From a virus, in IMG/VR virus record IMGVR_UViG_3300046516_000889, positions 1 through 38,002 of that record: a DNA stretch of 38,002 bases. One strand, 5' to 3'. The position numbers and the translations under genes were made by a program. Under the pieces are notes generated by a model. That model was not told the DNA's origin and searched no databases. It saw only the letters and a program-made list of their open reading frames with translations. Every line of letters begins with the position of its first letter. Position 1 is the stretch's first letter. Shown one piece after another: positions 1 through 7,436 of this stretch.

Positions 1-76
1 TTTGGAAAATGCGCAGAAACGTACGCCGGCTCAGGCTTCGCGTGATAGGGCGCTCGGTATGGAGGGCGGCGCGCCT
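1..76 (-). repeat. 76-base inverted copy of part of the VRR-NUC gene
   Basis: Bases 1-76 are the exact reverse complement of 29916-29991, with no mismatch; identity stops at base 77, the last base of the stop codon of the ATPase gene. Read on the plus strand the copy keeps the VRR-NUC reading frame for about 25 codons and then runs into unrelated sequence. The copy has no start or end of its own, so it is not a functional gene. It abuts the window edge, so its true length is unknown. A chimeric join from assembly or amplification is the simplest explanation; a real inversion junction is possible. Confidence 0.95.
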
Positions 77-2692
77 TTAGCCAAATCCAAAACCGTTTTG
101 CGCATGTTTATCATGCCCGTTGCTGGGGCCAATCTCTTCTAGATCCAGGCCGGCCGACGACAACAATGATAGCGGGATCTTGTAGCACGAGCCACGATCG
201 CCACCTACGAGCCGCGCCTTTGCGCGATACCCATCCTGCTGTTTTTCGATCACGCCTGATTCACACCACTGGCGCACAATAGAGTTAGGTGCATAGCCAA
301 GCTGCTCAAGAATTCTCTTGAGCGGATCGATGAACACTCCCAACGATCCGTCTGTGTCAATCCCTTTTGGCAGGCGAGCGAGCCAACCTGTTGCCGGTGG
401 TTTATCAATGCTCGACTGAGACGAACCAAGGATCTGCGACTGTCGAGCGCCGAGATAGTCGGCGAGATCTTCGAGCGCCTTGCGCGGCCTTGAAATTTGG
501 CTGATCTCGCGCGCGAAATATTCGACGCATCGTTGCACGCTTGAAAATTCGTCGATGCCCCATGGAAGATCCAGCGCATCAATCGCCAGCTCTGCAGCAA
601 TGCCGAGCACCGCCATGCACGCGGCCATCCTGCCAACCACATTTTGATCGGGCAGGTCGCTCATTTGCGCGGCATATTCGTCCTGTAGTTCGGCGTGCCT
701 TTGACGCCATTTTGGCCAGTCGGCTTTGTGCTCGAGGATGAACGTCACCCACGCTTCGCCTGCATGGCCGCAGTTTGCGGCCATCTGCGATTTGAGCCGC
801 GCAACTTCCGCTCCTGTCATGCCGTCCGTTGGAGATCCCCAAACACTGAGCACGCGAGCTGCGGCGCCGCCGCCTTGCATTAGATCGGAAAGCTTTTGCT
901 CACCAGTCGTAAGAAGAACCGTTCGCCATTTTGCCGTGGCGCGTGAGCCGGTCTTTGCGCCGCGCATTTTGCCTTGGCCGGTGATGCTGTAGATCGTGCT
1001 TTCTAGGATCGGTCGTTTTCCGAATCGCACTTCCGCCGACTGCGTTTCGTCTATCAGCGTTGGAAGATCCGTCATGGTCGCCATGTAGCGTTCAATGCCG
1101 GTCTGCGTGGCGCTCCAGTTTTGCAATAGAGACGAGTCCTCGCTTTCGCTGTTTTCTCCCCACACACTTGCAGCCAAACGCAGCGCCGTTGTTTTTCCTC
1201 CGCTCGTCTTGCCGGCCCACTCCACTGCAAAATTCGACGCGCCAAGCGGCTTGAGAAGCGGTGCCGCGAGAGACGCATACAATGCGAGCTCGAGCCGCGG
1301 GAATGCGTGTATAGACCGCAGCATGTTCCGCCATTCGCCCATTGTCCCCGACTTTTTGCTGAGACCTTCGACCAGTTGCAATTCGCCATCTCCTGACGCT
1401 GCGAAGTCGACGCGCTTCTCTTCATCGCCGATGAAGTTTTGACCGAGCACGAAACCGCCATCTTTCTGATACCCGCAAGTTTCGCTCACCTGCCGATGAT
1501 CGATTTGATGCTCATTGGTCCGCATGTACGAATCAATCCAGCGCACGAGCTCGCGCCGATTTTCCGATGTGACAGGGAACCCATACGCGCAAAGGATCGG
1601 CATTTTTGATGCGTCAAGACCTTGCTCAGCTGGCACGGCGCGTTTGGCCCATCCAGAGCCACGGCGCGATGGCCACGCAAGCTCTATCTCTTGCGTTCCG
1701 TTACGGTGATGCAGGATCGCCGAAACGATCGGAACGCGATCACACACCGCAACGTGGCGGGCAATTGGGCCGTCTTTCGTTTCTCTGATGTCGACACGAA
1801 ACAACCTGATTGCACCAAGAGGCACCTTTCCGTGTAGCACGTAGTCGCTCGGAAGTTGTGGATCGCCACTGACCGGAAATGCGCCGAATGTCGCGAGCGC
1901 ATCTCGCATTGTAACGTCGGCATCTGCGTTGTGTTGGTCAATCGCCACTCGACGATCGTGTTCTTTGATCGCTGATTCCACGTCGCGCTTGAGCTTTTTC
2001 CGTCGCAACAAATCCAGAATGCCTAGCCACTCGGCGCGTTGATCTCGCGCGGCAAGTAGTCGACCAAACACGCCAGGCAAGAGCGGCGATCGACGATCGT
2101 TGTCTATCAGACGCTCTAGCTCTTCAGCGGTGAGCCTTTCAGGGGTCTCCGGCGGCGCGTCTCTGTCGTCTGGCATCGGCGCGTTGACAGAAGGTTGCCC
2201 ATTGATGCGCTCGAGCCCTTCATTGAGCTCGACCCACTTGCTTGGACTCGGCTTGTGCATCGGCTCGCGCACGGCTCCGAATCCTTTGGCGCGCAGCTCG
2301 CGCGCTGCGACCGAGAAATCACCGCCGCAATTCAGCAAGCCGTAGGCGCTGAACTTGTTGTAGGCGCGCTCGGCATCGAACGGTTGCGCGTTGCTTGAGA
2401 ACACGTAGAGTTTTGATCCGCAGTGGCCAGTCGTCGCGCTGATTCCTCCGTCTTTCTTGCCGGGTCGACGCCAATAGGTCTTGTCGCCGATTGTGCGCAG
2501 CGCCTCCCATCCGTGCGGCTCGAGCACTTCAAACCATGACGTGCGCGTGTCGAAGTCTTCGCCGGGCTTGGCGCCTTCGTTCGGCTTGCTCGGTTTCGGC
2601 GCGTGGTGTTCCTCCTTGGCCGTAATAGCCTTTTCATTGAACGCGCGCGCCGAATTGATAATAAGATCTGTCTGTTCGGCCGTGAGAATCAT
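77..2692 (-). CDS. DUF927-type replicative ATPase/helicase with primase-associated N-terminal part
   Basis: An 871-residue protein. Residues about 50-140 resemble the region that follows Prim-Pol domains in phage primases (RRPG, YVFSSNA and GGDFSVAARELRAKGFG stretches). The centre and C-terminal half look like a DUF927 P-loop ATPase: Walker A GKTSGGKT lies near residue 494-501 and a Walker B-like LIDE about 55 residues later. It likely unwinds DNA at the phage fork with the Prim-Pol encoded just upstream. I start it at the ATG at 2692, which overlaps the Prim-Pol stop as ATGA; an in-frame ATG at 2707 is less likely. The split of primase and helicase into two coupled reading frames suggests a stoichiometric pair. 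The stop codon directly abuts the 76-base inverted copy at the window edge. The DUF927 assignment is from motif memory, without a search. Confidence 0.85.
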   Translation of the reverse strand: MILTAEQTDLIINSARAFNEKAITAKEEHHAPKPSKPNEGAKPGEDFDTRTSWFEVLEPHGWEALRTIGDKTYWRRPGKKDGGISATTGHCGSKLYVFSSNAQPFDAERAYNKFSAYGLLNCGGDFSVAARELRAKGFGAVREPMHKPSPSKWVELNEGLERINGQPSVNAPMPDDRDAPPETPERLTAEELERLIDNDRRSPLLPGVFGRLLAARDQRAEWLGILDLLRRKKLKRDVESAIKEHDRRVAIDQHNADADVTMRDALATFGAFPVSGDPQLPSDYVLHGKVPLGAIRLFRVDIRETKDGPIARHVAVCDRVPIVSAILHHRNGTQEIELAWPSRRGSGWAKRAVPAEQGLDASKMPILCAYGFPVTSENRRELVRWIDSYMRTNEHQIDHRQVSETCGYQKDGGFVLGQNFIGDEEKRVDFAASGDGELQLVEGLSKKSGTMGEWRNMLRSIHAFPRLELALYASLAAPLLKPLGASNFAVEWAGKTSGGKTTALRLAASVWGENSESEDSSLLQNWSATQTGIERYMATMTDLPTLIDETQSAEVRFGKRPILESTIYSITGQGKMRGAKTGSRATAKWRTVLLTTGEQKLSDLMQGGGAAARVLSVWGSPTDGMTGAEVARLKSQMAANCGHAGEAWVTFILEHKADWPKWRQRHAELQDEYAAQMSDLPDQNVVGRMAACMAVLGIAAELAIDALDLPWGIDEFSSVQRCVEYFAREISQISRPRKALEDLADYLGARQSQILGSSQSSIDKPPATGWLARLPKGIDTDGSLGVFIDPLKRILEQLGYAPNSIVRQWCESGVIEKQQDGYRAKARLVGGDRGSCYKIPLSLLSSAGLDLEEIGPSNGHDKHAQNGFGFG

Positions 2693-3192
2693 TGAACACC
2701 AAGCCAACCGCCAGCGATCAATTCGTATCCGGCGGAAGGAGGCGCAACGACGTAGCCCCCTTCTCCTCGAGTCTCGATTATGACATTCGATTTTTTGCCG
2801 TTCTTTTCATATGGCACGCTGGCCGTCGCCAGCTTTTGATTTCTGGCCGGCTGAGCCGATCGCATGTACACGTGATGACCGCCAGGAGTTTTGACCAAAG
2901 GTAAACGCTCAAGCAATCCGGGCGACACACTTTCAACCAATTCCCGCCACGCATCGAAAGACCCAGGGCGATCAAAGTCGATCACCGTGAGTCCTCCACT
3001 TACGGCACCACAAACAATGCCGATCGCAACGTAGTTTTTTGCGAACAACTCGCACACGTCGTCGCGCGTTTGCCGTTTGTCGATCCATTGGCGCCACGTT
3101 TTGATCGCTGGGGCTTTTGAACCATCGGCTCTCACTGGTAGGACCTGCAATCCAGAATCGAAATATTGAAGCGCTGTTTCGAGCATGGTCAT
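2689..3192 (-). CDS. Prim-Pol (bifunctional DNA primase/polymerase, N-terminal domain type)
   Basis: A 167-residue protein matching the archaeo-eukaryotic Prim-Pol catalytic domain. The metal-binding acidic pair is in VIDFDRP, the nucleotide-binding histidine motif is TPGGHHVYM, and a third conserved block reads IIETRGEGGYVVAPPS. It would synthesise primers, and possibly extend them, at phage replication forks. Its length is about that of the catalytic domain alone; in many phages this domain is fused to the helicase, whereas here the helicase part is the next gene. The start ATG at 3192 overlaps the stop of the SF2 helicase (ATGA), and its own stop overlaps the ATG of the ATPase, so three replication genes are translationally coupled. 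Confidence 0.9.
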   Translation of the reverse strand: MTMLETALQYFDSGLQVLPVRADGSKAPAIKTWRQWIDKRQTRDDVCELFAKNYVAIGIVCGAVSGGLTVIDFDRPGSFDAWRELVESVSPGLLERLPLVKTPGGHHVYMRSAQPARNQKLATASVPYEKNGKKSNVIIETRGEGGYVVAPPSAGYELIAGGWLGVQ

Positions 3193-4877
3193 TGTGCGTT
3201 TGTCTTTCTGTAGCGGGCTTTGACGATTAAGCCCTGTGCTTCACGCTTGGTCAGGCCAGGCGGAAGCTCTCTATACATGCGCCTAAGGTAGCCCAGTTGT
3301 GCAGGCGTCGCTGTTTCGGTCGCATGCTTCGCCTTCACTTGCAGCTCGAGGTCAGCCGCCGTGCCCTTGCTGATTCCTTCGGTGACCTTAACTCCGGCCT
3401 TGCGTAAAAATTCGAGCTGCGTTTTCGCTGCCGCGTCGCCGCGCCACGATGCATCGGCCAACGCCTTGTTCACTGCGTTGACGCGTCGAACATAGTCCTC
3501 CGCATAGGCTTGAGCGATGTCCATCGTCACAGGACAATCGGTCAGTGATTCACGCTTGCGGTCTCCGATGCGAATGCCCACGGCATCGACGGTCCATTCT
3601 TCGCCGTTCGGCAACATGCGCACCGTGCCGAACGCGCCAGCGTCGAGCAGCCACGCGCCGCCCTCGGCTGGCACCCAGCGAAGCTTGGAGCGAGGCGCCC
3701 CGCCGACGCCTTCGATCTGCGTAAGTAGGCGCATCTTCCAGTATTGCTCTGGGTCATAGAGAGGATCGATCCCTATCGGCTTCGGACGCTCGGATGGATC
3801 GGGCCGAATCCCGAACAGCACCGCCGCCTGAACGAGCGTGTTGCGCTTCGATGTTCCGACCATGTCTATGACCAGGCAATCGCTCTTGGCCGGATGCAGA
3901 CGCAGCCCGCGGCCAACGCACTGGATCATGAGCGGCTTACTCTGTGTCGGGCGCGCGAGCACGATCGCGTCGACGCTCGGCTCGTCGAAGCCCTCGGTCA
4001 GAACCATGCAATTGACCACGCATCGCAGCTCGCCCGATTGCAGCTTGCGCAAAATGCGGCGGCGCTCATCGCTTGGCGTTTCGCCAGAGAGCGCGGCGAC
4101 GGCATGACCGCGCTCGCGTAAGTTTGCGGCGACCGCTTCGGCTTGAGCGACAGAGACGACGAAGATCAGCGCCTTGCGGGCCAAGCAGTGTTCTTCGTAT
4201 GCCGCGGCGATCTCGCCGACGATCCCGGCCTGAAGCAATGCCAGGTCTAGTTGCTTGGCGCCGTAGTCGCCGCGCGCCGACGTGATGGCATCGAGGTCGA
4301 GCTTGATCGCGCGCTCGATCACGGTGGGCGCAACCAGGTAGCCTTGCGCGATCGCCGTCGTGATCCCAACCTGGAAAACGATTCCTTCAAACACATCGCT
4401 CAGCGCGCCGTTGTCGCTGCGCTCTGGTGTCGCCGTGAGGCCGAGCAACCGCGGGCCTCCGGCGCTCATGCACCCGAGCTCGTCCAACAACGCGCGATAG
4501 CCAGGGCTAAGCGCGTGGTGCGCTTCGTCGACCACAACAAGACCGAAGCCTTGGTCCGCAAGTTGGGCAAGGCGCCGCGGTTGCTGCGCTGACTGAATCG
4601 ACGCGAAGACGACGTCGCGCATGTATTGATTCGATTCGGCTTTGACGATCCCACTCGAGGCCTCGGGCCACACGAGCTTGAGTGCTTGCGCCGGTTGGCT
4701 GATCAGCTCCTCGCGGTGCGCGAGCCACAGCGTGCGCGTCTTCATCGCACGCGCGAGAGCAAGGCCGGTGATCGTTTTGCCCATACCCGTGCTGAGCACG
4801 ATGAGCTGACGCTGCATTGGTGAAGCGATGGACGCTGCGATTGCTAGTTCTTGATACGGACGAAGCGCGATCGGCAT
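3189..4877 (-). CDS. SF2 DEAH-box helicase
   Basis: A 562-residue superfamily 2 helicase. An RPYQ Q-motif-like start is followed by Walker A STGMGKT (29-35), DEAH in VVVDEAHH (117-120), motif III LTATPERSD (about 148-156), and a C-terminal RecA-like lobe with TEGFDEPSVDAIVLARPT and arginine-finger motif VI QCVGRGLR. It is similar in plan to phage helicases that remodel DNA at origins or during recombination. I place the start at the ATG at 4877 because AGGGGAC sits just upstream on the minus strand and the RPYQ motif follows at once; an in-frame ATG at 4925 would add 16 low-complexity residues. It leads the helicase, Prim-Pol and ATPase trio, after a 145-base gap that holds a small hairpin. 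Confidence 0.92.
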   Translation of the reverse strand: MPIALRPYQELAIAASIASPMQRQLIVLSTGMGKTITGLALARAMKTRTLWLAHREELISQPAQALKLVWPEASSGIVKAESNQYMRDVVFASIQSAQQPRRLAQLADQGFGLVVVDEAHHALSPGYRALLDELGCMSAGGPRLLGLTATPERSDNGALSDVFEGIVFQVGITTAIAQGYLVAPTVIERAIKLDLDAITSARGDYGAKQLDLALLQAGIVGEIAAAYEEHCLARKALIFVVSVAQAEAVAANLRERGHAVAALSGETPSDERRRILRKLQSGELRCVVNCMVLTEGFDEPSVDAIVLARPTQSKPLMIQCVGRGLRLHPAKSDCLVIDMVGTSKRNTLVQAAVLFGIRPDPSERPKPIGIDPLYDPEQYWKMRLLTQIEGVGGAPRSKLRWVPAEGGAWLLDAGAFGTVRMLPNGEEWTVDAVGIRIGDRKRESLTDCPVTMDIAQAYAEDYVRRVNAVNKALADASWRGDAAAKTQLEFLRKAGVKVTEGISKGTAADLELQVKAKHATETATPAQLGYLRRMYRELPPGLTKREAQGLIVKARYRKTNAQ

Positions 4878-5000
4878 TGGGTCCCCTGGCGTAGAGAAGC
4901 TCGTGCGGCGAGGAACGCCATCCACGCCGCACGAGCCAAGGACTTCCTATCTACGATGTTGGATTATCGCGCAAGCCTGCCGCAGTCAGAAAGCGACAGG

Positions 5001-5017
5001 CGCGGCGTTTTGCCGCG
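5001..5017. repeat. short hairpin between the G-tract gene and the helicase
   Basis: CGCGGC (5001-5006) pairs with GCCGCG (5012-5017) around a GTTTT/AAAAC loop. It lies just downstream of the stop at 5023-5025 and 124 bases upstream of the helicase start. No U-tract follows on the minus strand, so it is not a textbook terminator. It could be a processing or attenuation element, or chance in GC-rich DNA. Confidence 0.3.
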
Positions 5018-5022
5018 GGGCG

Positions 5023-5663
5023 TTATGGCGCGACGGAGCGCGCGATTGACAAGAGCATGTCTCGGAAGGCGGGCGGCGTGGCTGCGGCGACCTTCTGCTT
5101 GAGCCGTGGTCTGTCGTTCGGCCTGCCGCGTAGGTGGTTGCCGCACCACGAGACGAGCGCCTTGCTCTCGGCGTCGAGCGACGTGCGCCAGTCGAGCGAC
5201 GGGAGCGACGTGGCGCCGTGCGCATAAAGCCACGTCGCTTTCTTCGCCGGGTGTCCGTAGCGTCCCTGCTCGACGTGGGCGACCCAGCCGCCGCAGATCG
5301 TTCGCTGCCATCCGCCGGGGTTCGGCGCCGGCAGCCCGAACGCTGCGAATGCGTCGCTGTAGGCCGGATGCTCTAGCACCCCCCCCCCCATCGACGCACA
5401 GCGTTAAGCGCGGCCTTGAAGCATCCGCCGTCCTCGCCTCGCTTGCAGCTTGCGGTGCGCCGACGCTTGCCTTTGCCGACGACCTTTCCGTGCCAACGCT
5501 TCTCAACCAGGCCGGCGAGGCGACACCAGCGCGCGCACGGCGGATGCGCCACCACGGCGTATGGCCCAGCGTATAGCCGAGCGTCGCGTGCTTCGTCCCA
5601 TAGATCCACATCAGGCAATCCCGCGTAGATGCCGCGCGGGTCGACAAACAACGCAGCAATCAA
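5023..5663 (-). CDS. conserved phage protein disrupted by a frameshift in an 11-G tract
   Basis: Two adjacent frames together encode one protein of about 213 residues. The N-terminal frame, from a TTG at 5663, contains FVDPRG, LPDVDLWDEARDA and AHPPCARW. It runs into the G tract (5379-5389) and stops at once after RRWGGGC. The C-terminal frame resumes with GGGVLEHPAYSDAF, GGW and HVEQGRYGHPAKKATWLY. I recall this arrangement (VVAHPPC..., then RWGGVLEHPA...) as a single phage protein of unknown function. Nine or twelve Gs would restore one frame; eleven do not. The TTG start overlaps the upstream stop as TTGA. It is either a homopolymer sequencing error or a slippage-switched gene. The downstream frame also has an in-frame ATG at the tract, so a 122-residue fragment could be made. 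Confidence 0.8.
5379..5389 (-). repeat. 11-base G homopolymer (C on plus strand) inside a coding region
   Basis: Eleven C on the plus strand form an unbroken G run in the coding strand, located where the two halves of the conserved phage protein change frame. It is long enough for slipped-strand mispairing and also a known weak point for sequencing. Runs of 9 or 12 would fuse the halves as WGGV or WGGGV. Confidence 0.9.
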
Positions 5664-5884
5664 GCGCTTCTCAGAACAGCGAGCGGAAACATTCCACGGT
5701 GCGTGCTGCGCCGACAACCCGGCGCTGGCGGCAATGGCCGACCAGTGCCGCGATCGAAGCGCACGATCGCGCCTTCGATCTCTTCGCGGATGAGACCGAA
5801 TGCAACGATCTCGCCGCGCAGCTCGAGGCACGCGCGCTTGTGGCGTACTGGCACGATTACGCGATCGCCGCGGTGCCAGATCAT
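5660..5884 (-). CDS. small hypothetical protein, possible SH3-like barrel
   Basis: A 74-residue protein. The segment RGDRVIVPVR followed by GEIVAFG and GAIVRFDRGTG has the alternating beta-strand and glycine-turn look of a small SH3-like barrel, a fold often used to bind nucleic acid; this is inference from pattern only. The start ATG at 5884 overlaps the upstream stop (ATGA), and its stop overlaps the TTG of the next gene (TTGA), which fixes both ends. No specific function can be assigned. Confidence 0.65.
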   Translation of the reverse strand: MIWHRGDRVIVPVRHKRACLELRGEIVAFGLIREEIEGAIVRFDRGTGRPLPPAPGCRRSTHRGMFPLAVLRSA

Positions 5885-6063
5885 AGCGCGACATCTCGCG
5901 ACAATTGCAGAACAGCCTGGTCGCGTTCCTGGCGCAATCGAGCGATGACACGCTCGTTCGCCTCAAGCGCGTCCAGGCATTCTCCAACCAGCAAATGCCA
6001 ACTTTGTGTCAGCGCTTTCGACTCGCAAAGTACGCGGATCGCAGCGATGCGAGCAGCGTTCAT
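5881..6063 (-). CDS. small alpha-helical hypothetical protein
   Basis: A 60-residue protein. The second half (LDALEANERVIARLRQERDQ) is strongly helical with a coiled-coil-like heptad pattern. It is coupled by ATGA overlaps to the HTH gene upstream (6063-6060) and to the next small gene (5884-5881). Second in the leftward early operon, so it may act with the HTH regulator or with replication proteins; nothing in the sequence decides this. Confidence 0.65.
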   Translation of the reverse strand: MNAARIAAIRVLCESKALTQSWHLLVGECLDALEANERVIARLRQERDQAVLQLSRDVAL

Positions 6064-6260
6064 CGTCCGGCCTTCAAATCATAGAAGTCGTTCGGCTGAA
6101 CCTTGCCATGTGTCACTTTGTAGATCGCGGCGAATTCGCAAGGACCCGGATAGCGCGTGCCGTTCAGGTAGCGCTGTAGCGTGTAGTAGCCGACGCCGAT
6201 TTGCACGGCAAAATCCGTCAGCGTTAGATTGTGTTTGTCGATGTAGTCGCGCAACTTCAT
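6060..6260 (-). CDS. Cro/XRE-like helix-turn-helix DNA-binding protein
   Basis: A 66-residue protein starting MKLRDYIDKHNLTLTDFAVQ. TLTDFAVQIGVGYYTLQRYLNGT fits a lambda-repressor-like HTH: a first helix, a turn at the glycine, then a recognition helix and the conserved RYLNG. The tail VQPNDFYDL is typical of short Cro-like phage regulators. I start it at 6260; the longer frame to 6338 would read through the divergent control region. No clear Shine-Dalgarno site precedes the ATG, and a candidate promoter would begin the transcript at or near the ATG, as in leaderless lambda cI mRNA. It heads the leftward replication operon and probably regulates both divergent operons by binding the repeats at 6275-6306. 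Confidence 0.85.
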   Translation of the reverse strand: MKLRDYIDKHNLTLTDFAVQIGVGYYTLQRYLNGTRYPGPCEFAAIYKVTHGKVQPNDFYDLKAGR

Positions 6261-6320
6261 TTCCGATCGATAGCACCACACGGCTTGCGCAGTCAACCAC
6301 ACTGGTGATACCCATGCAGC
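6261..6320. promoter_or_regulatory. divergent control region with candidate promoter and operators
   Basis: This 60-bp gap separates the HTH gene (leftward) from the recombination operon (rightward). On the minus strand TTGACT (6296-6291), an 18-base spacer and TATCGA (6272-6267) form a plausible sigma-70 promoter whose start point would fall about at the HTH ATG. ACCACAC occurs twice in direct orientation, at 6275-6281 and 6296-6302, 21 bp or two helical turns apart. The second copy extends to the palindrome ACCA-CAC-TGGT (6296-6306) and overlaps the -35 box. These are the natural operator candidates for the adjacent HTH protein. Confidence 0.5.
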
Positions 6321-7436
6321 ATGACTGAAACAGCACAACTAAAGAACGCCATTACAGAATACTCATCCACGGAAGCGGCGCTCGCCGAGCTACGCAAAAA
6401 ATATGGAAGCGCCAAATACGATGTCACGACGTCAGCTGGCATGACCGAGGCAAAAAAAGCACGCGCCGAGTTGCGCAAATGCCGCACGACACTCGAGGAT
6501 AAGCGCGTCGAGATCAAGGCGCCAGCATTGGAGCGCTGTAAGCTCATCGACGCAGAAGCCAAGCGCATCACAGCCGAGATCGAAGCGCTCGAAAATCCGA
6601 TCAACGAAAAGATCAAAGCCGAGGAGGACAGGAAGGAGCAAGAGAAAGAAGCGGCCGAGCGCGCGCGCCAAGCGCTCATCGCCGAAGCTCAGCGGCAATG
6701 CAACGAATTGCGCAACGTGGTCGTGCAGTCGGTCGGTCAAAGCGTCGAGGCCGTGGCCAAGCTCATTGGCCAGGTCAAAGCGTACAACGTGCCAGAGAAC
6801 GAGCACTCCGGCGACGTCGAGACGGTGCGCGAGCAGACGCTCCGACAGTTGGAAGGGATGCACCAACGCGCCGTCGAACAAGCGGCCGATGCCAAGCGGC
6901 TTGAGGCGGATCGCGCCGAGCTTGACCGTTTGCGGGCCGAAGCTGCCAAGCAGCAAGCAACGGCCGACGCAGCCGCCGCGGCCGAGCGCAAAAAGATCGA
7001 AGCCGAGGCCCAGGCGGCACGCGACAAGATCGCGGTCGAGCAGCGCAAGGCCGAGCAAGAGCGCCAAGCGGCCGACGCCGCTGCCGCCAAGGCGAGAGCC
7101 GAACAGGACCGCCTAGCCGCGGCCGAACGTGCCAAGGAAGAGGCAAAGATCCGAGCCGAGCGCGCCAAGATCGACGCCGAGCGCGACGCGGCCGAAGCGC
7201 TCGCTCGCCGCAAGCAGGACGAGCTCGCGGCAAAGGAGCGCGCCGCAAAGGAAACAGCCGAAGCCGAGCGCGTCAAAAAGCTTGGAGCTCGCGCGCTGCT
7301 CGAGCAATTCGTTGCCACCTATGGCGGCATGCCGGAGTTTCAGACGATCGCCGACGTGATCGCGACATGGCTCAAAACCGAGTCGGTCGACGCGACTCCG
7401 GCGAAGGCGAAGAAACAGGCGCGGGGTGCGGCATGA
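6321..7436 (+). CDS. long coiled-coil protein at the head of the recombination operon
   Basis: A 371-residue, highly charged protein. Residues about 10-110 form an E/K-rich helical domain with the block ALENPINEKIKAEEDRK, which recalls phage proteins of the DUF1351 kind found beside recombination nucleases. Residues about 195-325 are an almost uninterrupted Ala/Glu/Lys/Arg coiled coil. A compact C-terminal segment (GGMPEFQTIADVIATWL) may be a small helical domain. Its stop overlaps the nuclease start (ATGA), so it is probably made with it and may scaffold or regulate it; function unknown. The ATG at 6321 lies directly beside the operator region and has only a weak ribosome-binding site (GGTGAT). 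Confidence 0.8.
   Translation: MTETAQLKNAITEYSSTEAALAELRKKYGSAKYDVTTSAGMTEAKKARAELRKCRTTLEDKRVEIKAPALERCKLIDAEAKRITAEIEALENPINEKIKAEEDRKEQEKEAAERARQALIAEAQRQCNELRNVVVQSVGQSVEAVAKLIGQVKAYNVPENEHSGDVETVREQTLRQLEGMHQRAVEQAADAKRLEADRAELDRLRAEAAKQQATADAAAAAERKKIEAEAQAARDKIAVEQRKAEQERQAADAAAAKARAEQDRLAAAERAKEEAKIRAERAKIDAERDAAEALARRKQDELAAKERAAKETAEAERVKKLGARALLEQFVATYGGMPEFQTIADVIATWLKTESVDATPAKAKKQARGAA

Noticed and set aside
4964-5659. A 231-codon leftward frame over the G-tract gene
   Set aside because: Third frame of the same region; Arg/Ala-rich and without motifs, while the other two frames carry the conserved protein.
5664-5987. N-terminal extension of the frame upstream of the G tract
   Set aside because: Overlaps two coupled small genes; Arg-rich; the conserved protein begins near the TTG at 5663.
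5450-6328. A 292-codon open frame on the plus strand
   Set aside because: Covers four coupled leftward genes; composition (Arg, Ser, Cys) is that of a shadow frame.
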